Assembly: GCA_030039095.1 (NCBI GenBank)
Contig: JASHQP010000693.1
Span: 1-6,141 of the forward strand
Length of the DNA stretch: 6,141 nt
DNA from: Streptosporangiaceae bacterium
GTDB lineage: Bacteria; Actinomycetota; Actinomycetes; Streptosporangiales; Streptosporangiaceae
Direction of reading: 5' to 3'
The translations under genes and the position numbers were made by a program. Of this stretch, positions 5,444 to 6,141 are shown one piece after another. A model generated the notes under the pieces. The model saw only the letters and a program-made list of their open reading frames with translations, made no database searches and had not been told where the DNA came from. Positions within the stretch are counted from its first letter, which is position 1. Each line of letters starts with the position of its first letter.

Positions 5444-5473
5444 GCATAGCTCAATCTATATAGTTTTACTATG
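5444..5473 (-). promoter_or_regulatory. MarR operator and promoter region
   Basis: This short AT-rich island in GC-rich DNA contains CTATATAG (5456-5463) and the interrupted palindrome ATAGT-TTT-ACTAT (5460-5472), which overlap. On the minus strand TATAGA (5460-5455) or TATGCT (5449-5444) could serve as a -10 box. Palindromes overlapping the promoter just upstream of a marR gene are the usual self-repression site. The exact -35 and start point cannot be fixed by eye. Confidence 0.6.
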
Positions 5474-5516
5474 TACGGCTCCCCGGGGGGCCGCCGACGT
5501 CCATGATCGGGTCTAC

Positions 5517-5555
5517 GGGGTAACGCGTCAGGCGTATTCGCTGACGCGATTCCCC
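5517..5555. repeat. Interrupted palindrome of 39 bp between the divergent marR and sigma genes
   Basis: GGGG-TAA-CGCGTCAG (5517-5531) mirrors CTGACGCG-ATT-CCCC (5541-5555) around a 9-base centre; 13 of 15 positions pair, all centred on 5536. It lies between two divergent genes, so a terminator role is unlikely. It may be an operator or an RNA leader structure. It has no T-run. Confidence 0.55.
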
Positions 5556-5579
5556 GCACTGACAGGATTCCCAGCAGAA

Positions 5580-5608
5580 GCAACTCGGCCCGTGCCGCTG
5601 TCGTCTTA
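5580..5608 (+). promoter_or_regulatory. ECF-type promoter upstream of the sigma gene
   Basis: GCAACT (5580-5585) and CGTCTTA (5602-5608) are separated by 16 bases. An AAC-containing -35 with a CGTC -10 is the general pattern for ECF sigma promoters, and SigE-like genes often control themselves. Transcription would start near 5612, about 25 bases before the ATG. This is a pattern match by eye. Confidence 0.5.
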
Positions 5609-5626
5609 GCGGTGACGCAGGAGACC

Positions 5627-5632
5627 GGGAGG
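5627..5632 (+). promoter_or_regulatory. Strong ribosome binding site of the broken sigma gene
   Basis: GGGAGG lies four bases before the ATG at 5637. It is the clearest Shine-Dalgarno in the window and fixes the original start of the sigma gene, even though the coding sequence is now interrupted. Confidence 0.8.
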
Positions 5633-5636
5633 TCGC

Positions 5637-6141
5637 ATGGATAGACGGCAGGCGCGAGCCTTCGAAGAGTTCGCCGCCGAGTCCGGGGCTGAGCTGCTGC
5701 GGATCGCGACGTTGCTCACGCCCGACCCGTATACCGCCGAAGACCTGTACCAGGAAACGCTGCAGCGCCTCGCCGCCCGCTGGTCGCGGGTGGACAACCC
5801 GTAGGCGTTCTGCCGCCGGGTCATGCACAACATCGTCGTCGACCAGGCGCGGGCACAGGCCCGGCAACCGCAGGAGCTGCGCCTGTTCGACACCGGGGAG
5901 AAGAGCGACCCGTGGGCCGCGGATCCCCGCCACTCCATCGAGCTCTGGCCATCCCTGCGCGCCGCGCTGGACAGCCTCATCGTCCGTGACCTGCTGCGCC
6001 GCTACACCGATCAGGTGCGCCCGCCCGCGTCCATCGCGACCGGCGTGCTGGCCGGCCAGCGGCGCCGGGACCGCCGCCGGATCGTCTCGCTCGCGACCGC
6101 GGGCGCGGCGGTCGGAACCGCGGCGGGCGTGATCGCGTTCG
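5637..6141 (+). pseudogene. Broken SigE-family ECF sigma factor fused to a downstream membrane-protein remnant
   Basis: From the ATG at 5637 the product starts MDRRQARAFEEFAAESGAEL and shows sigma region 2 of the SigE-like ECF type: LLRIATLLTPDPYTAEDLYQ (20-39), then ARWSRVDNP. A TAG at 5802-5804 (codon 56) interrupts the frame exactly where homologs read NP-x-A-Y/F. Homology resumes at once with AFCRRVMHNIVVDQAR. After LRAALDSL (codons 107-114, ending at 5978), region 4, which normally begins PPRQRAV and carries the -35-binding HTH, is absent. Instead the frame runs into VRDLLRRYTDQVRPPASIAT, a basic QRRRDRRR stretch and a hydrophobic segment (IVSLATAGAAVGTAAGVIAF). This resembles the N-terminal part of the membrane or anti-sigma-like proteins often encoded next to such sigma genes. 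The frame is open at the right edge. Loss of function as a sigma factor is very likely. Confidence 0.85.

Noticed and set aside
1..6141. CRISPR array, tRNA, rRNA, insertion sequence, toxin-antitoxin or phage genes
   Set aside because: No spaced repeats, no tRNA-like cloverleaf, no transposase or integrase motifs and no paired small toxin-antitoxin genes were seen on either strand.

Overview
The window is high-GC DNA with strong G/C bias at third codon positions. It carries a LacI-type regulator, a stand-alone AraC-type DNA-binding protein with two VOC (glyoxalase-fold) genes, a MarR regulator coupled to an MFS pump fused to a universal stress domain, and an actinomycete-type SigE-family ECF sigma gene. 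Together with TANNNT -10 boxes placed for leaderless transcripts, this points to a filamentous or related actinomycete. The genus cannot be told from the sequence.

Layout, left to right. (1) 1-1001, minus: a LacI-family repressor running off the left edge, with a C-terminal tail made of a 15-bp tandem repeat. Upstream it has a good TTGACA-N17-TAACGT promoter and a perfect 14-bp LacI-type operator. (2) 1008-1502: about 500 bases with no confident gene. They hold the lacI promoter and operator, a strong 50-nt hairpin and a doubtful 60-codon ORF. (3) 1503-3011, minus: a three-gene cassette, two-module VOC protein > AraC-type regulator > single-module VOC protein. The two VOC genes have almost the same 55-bp start region: a 20-bp identical block, an 18-bp variable spacer, then a TAGCGT -10 box seven bases before the ATG. 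This looks like one regulon controlled by the small AraC protein. The copy in front of the second VOC gene lies inside the 3' end of the araC-like coding sequence. (4) 3141-5434, minus: marR > MFS-USP, overlapping by 4 nt (GTGA), with an AT-rich palindromic region upstream of marR that is the likely MarR operator. (5) 5435-5636: divergent intergenic region with the MarR operator, a 39-bp interrupted palindrome and an ECF-like promoter. (6) 5637-6141, plus: a broken SigE-family ECF sigma gene. It has an in-frame TAG at codon 56. Region 4 seems to have been lost by an in-frame deletion that joins the sigma remnant to the next (membrane/anti-sigma-like) gene, which runs off the right edge.

How the genes work together (inference): three local regulatory circuits sit side by side. 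LacI probably represses itself and sugar-related genes outside the window. The AraC protein probably activates the two VOC genes. MarR probably represses its own efflux operon. The sigma locus is decaying although its promoter and ribosome binding site look intact. The most notable unexplained signal is the duplicated AraC/VOC promoter element, which doubles as coding sequence for a conserved-looking C-terminal peptide of the regulator.
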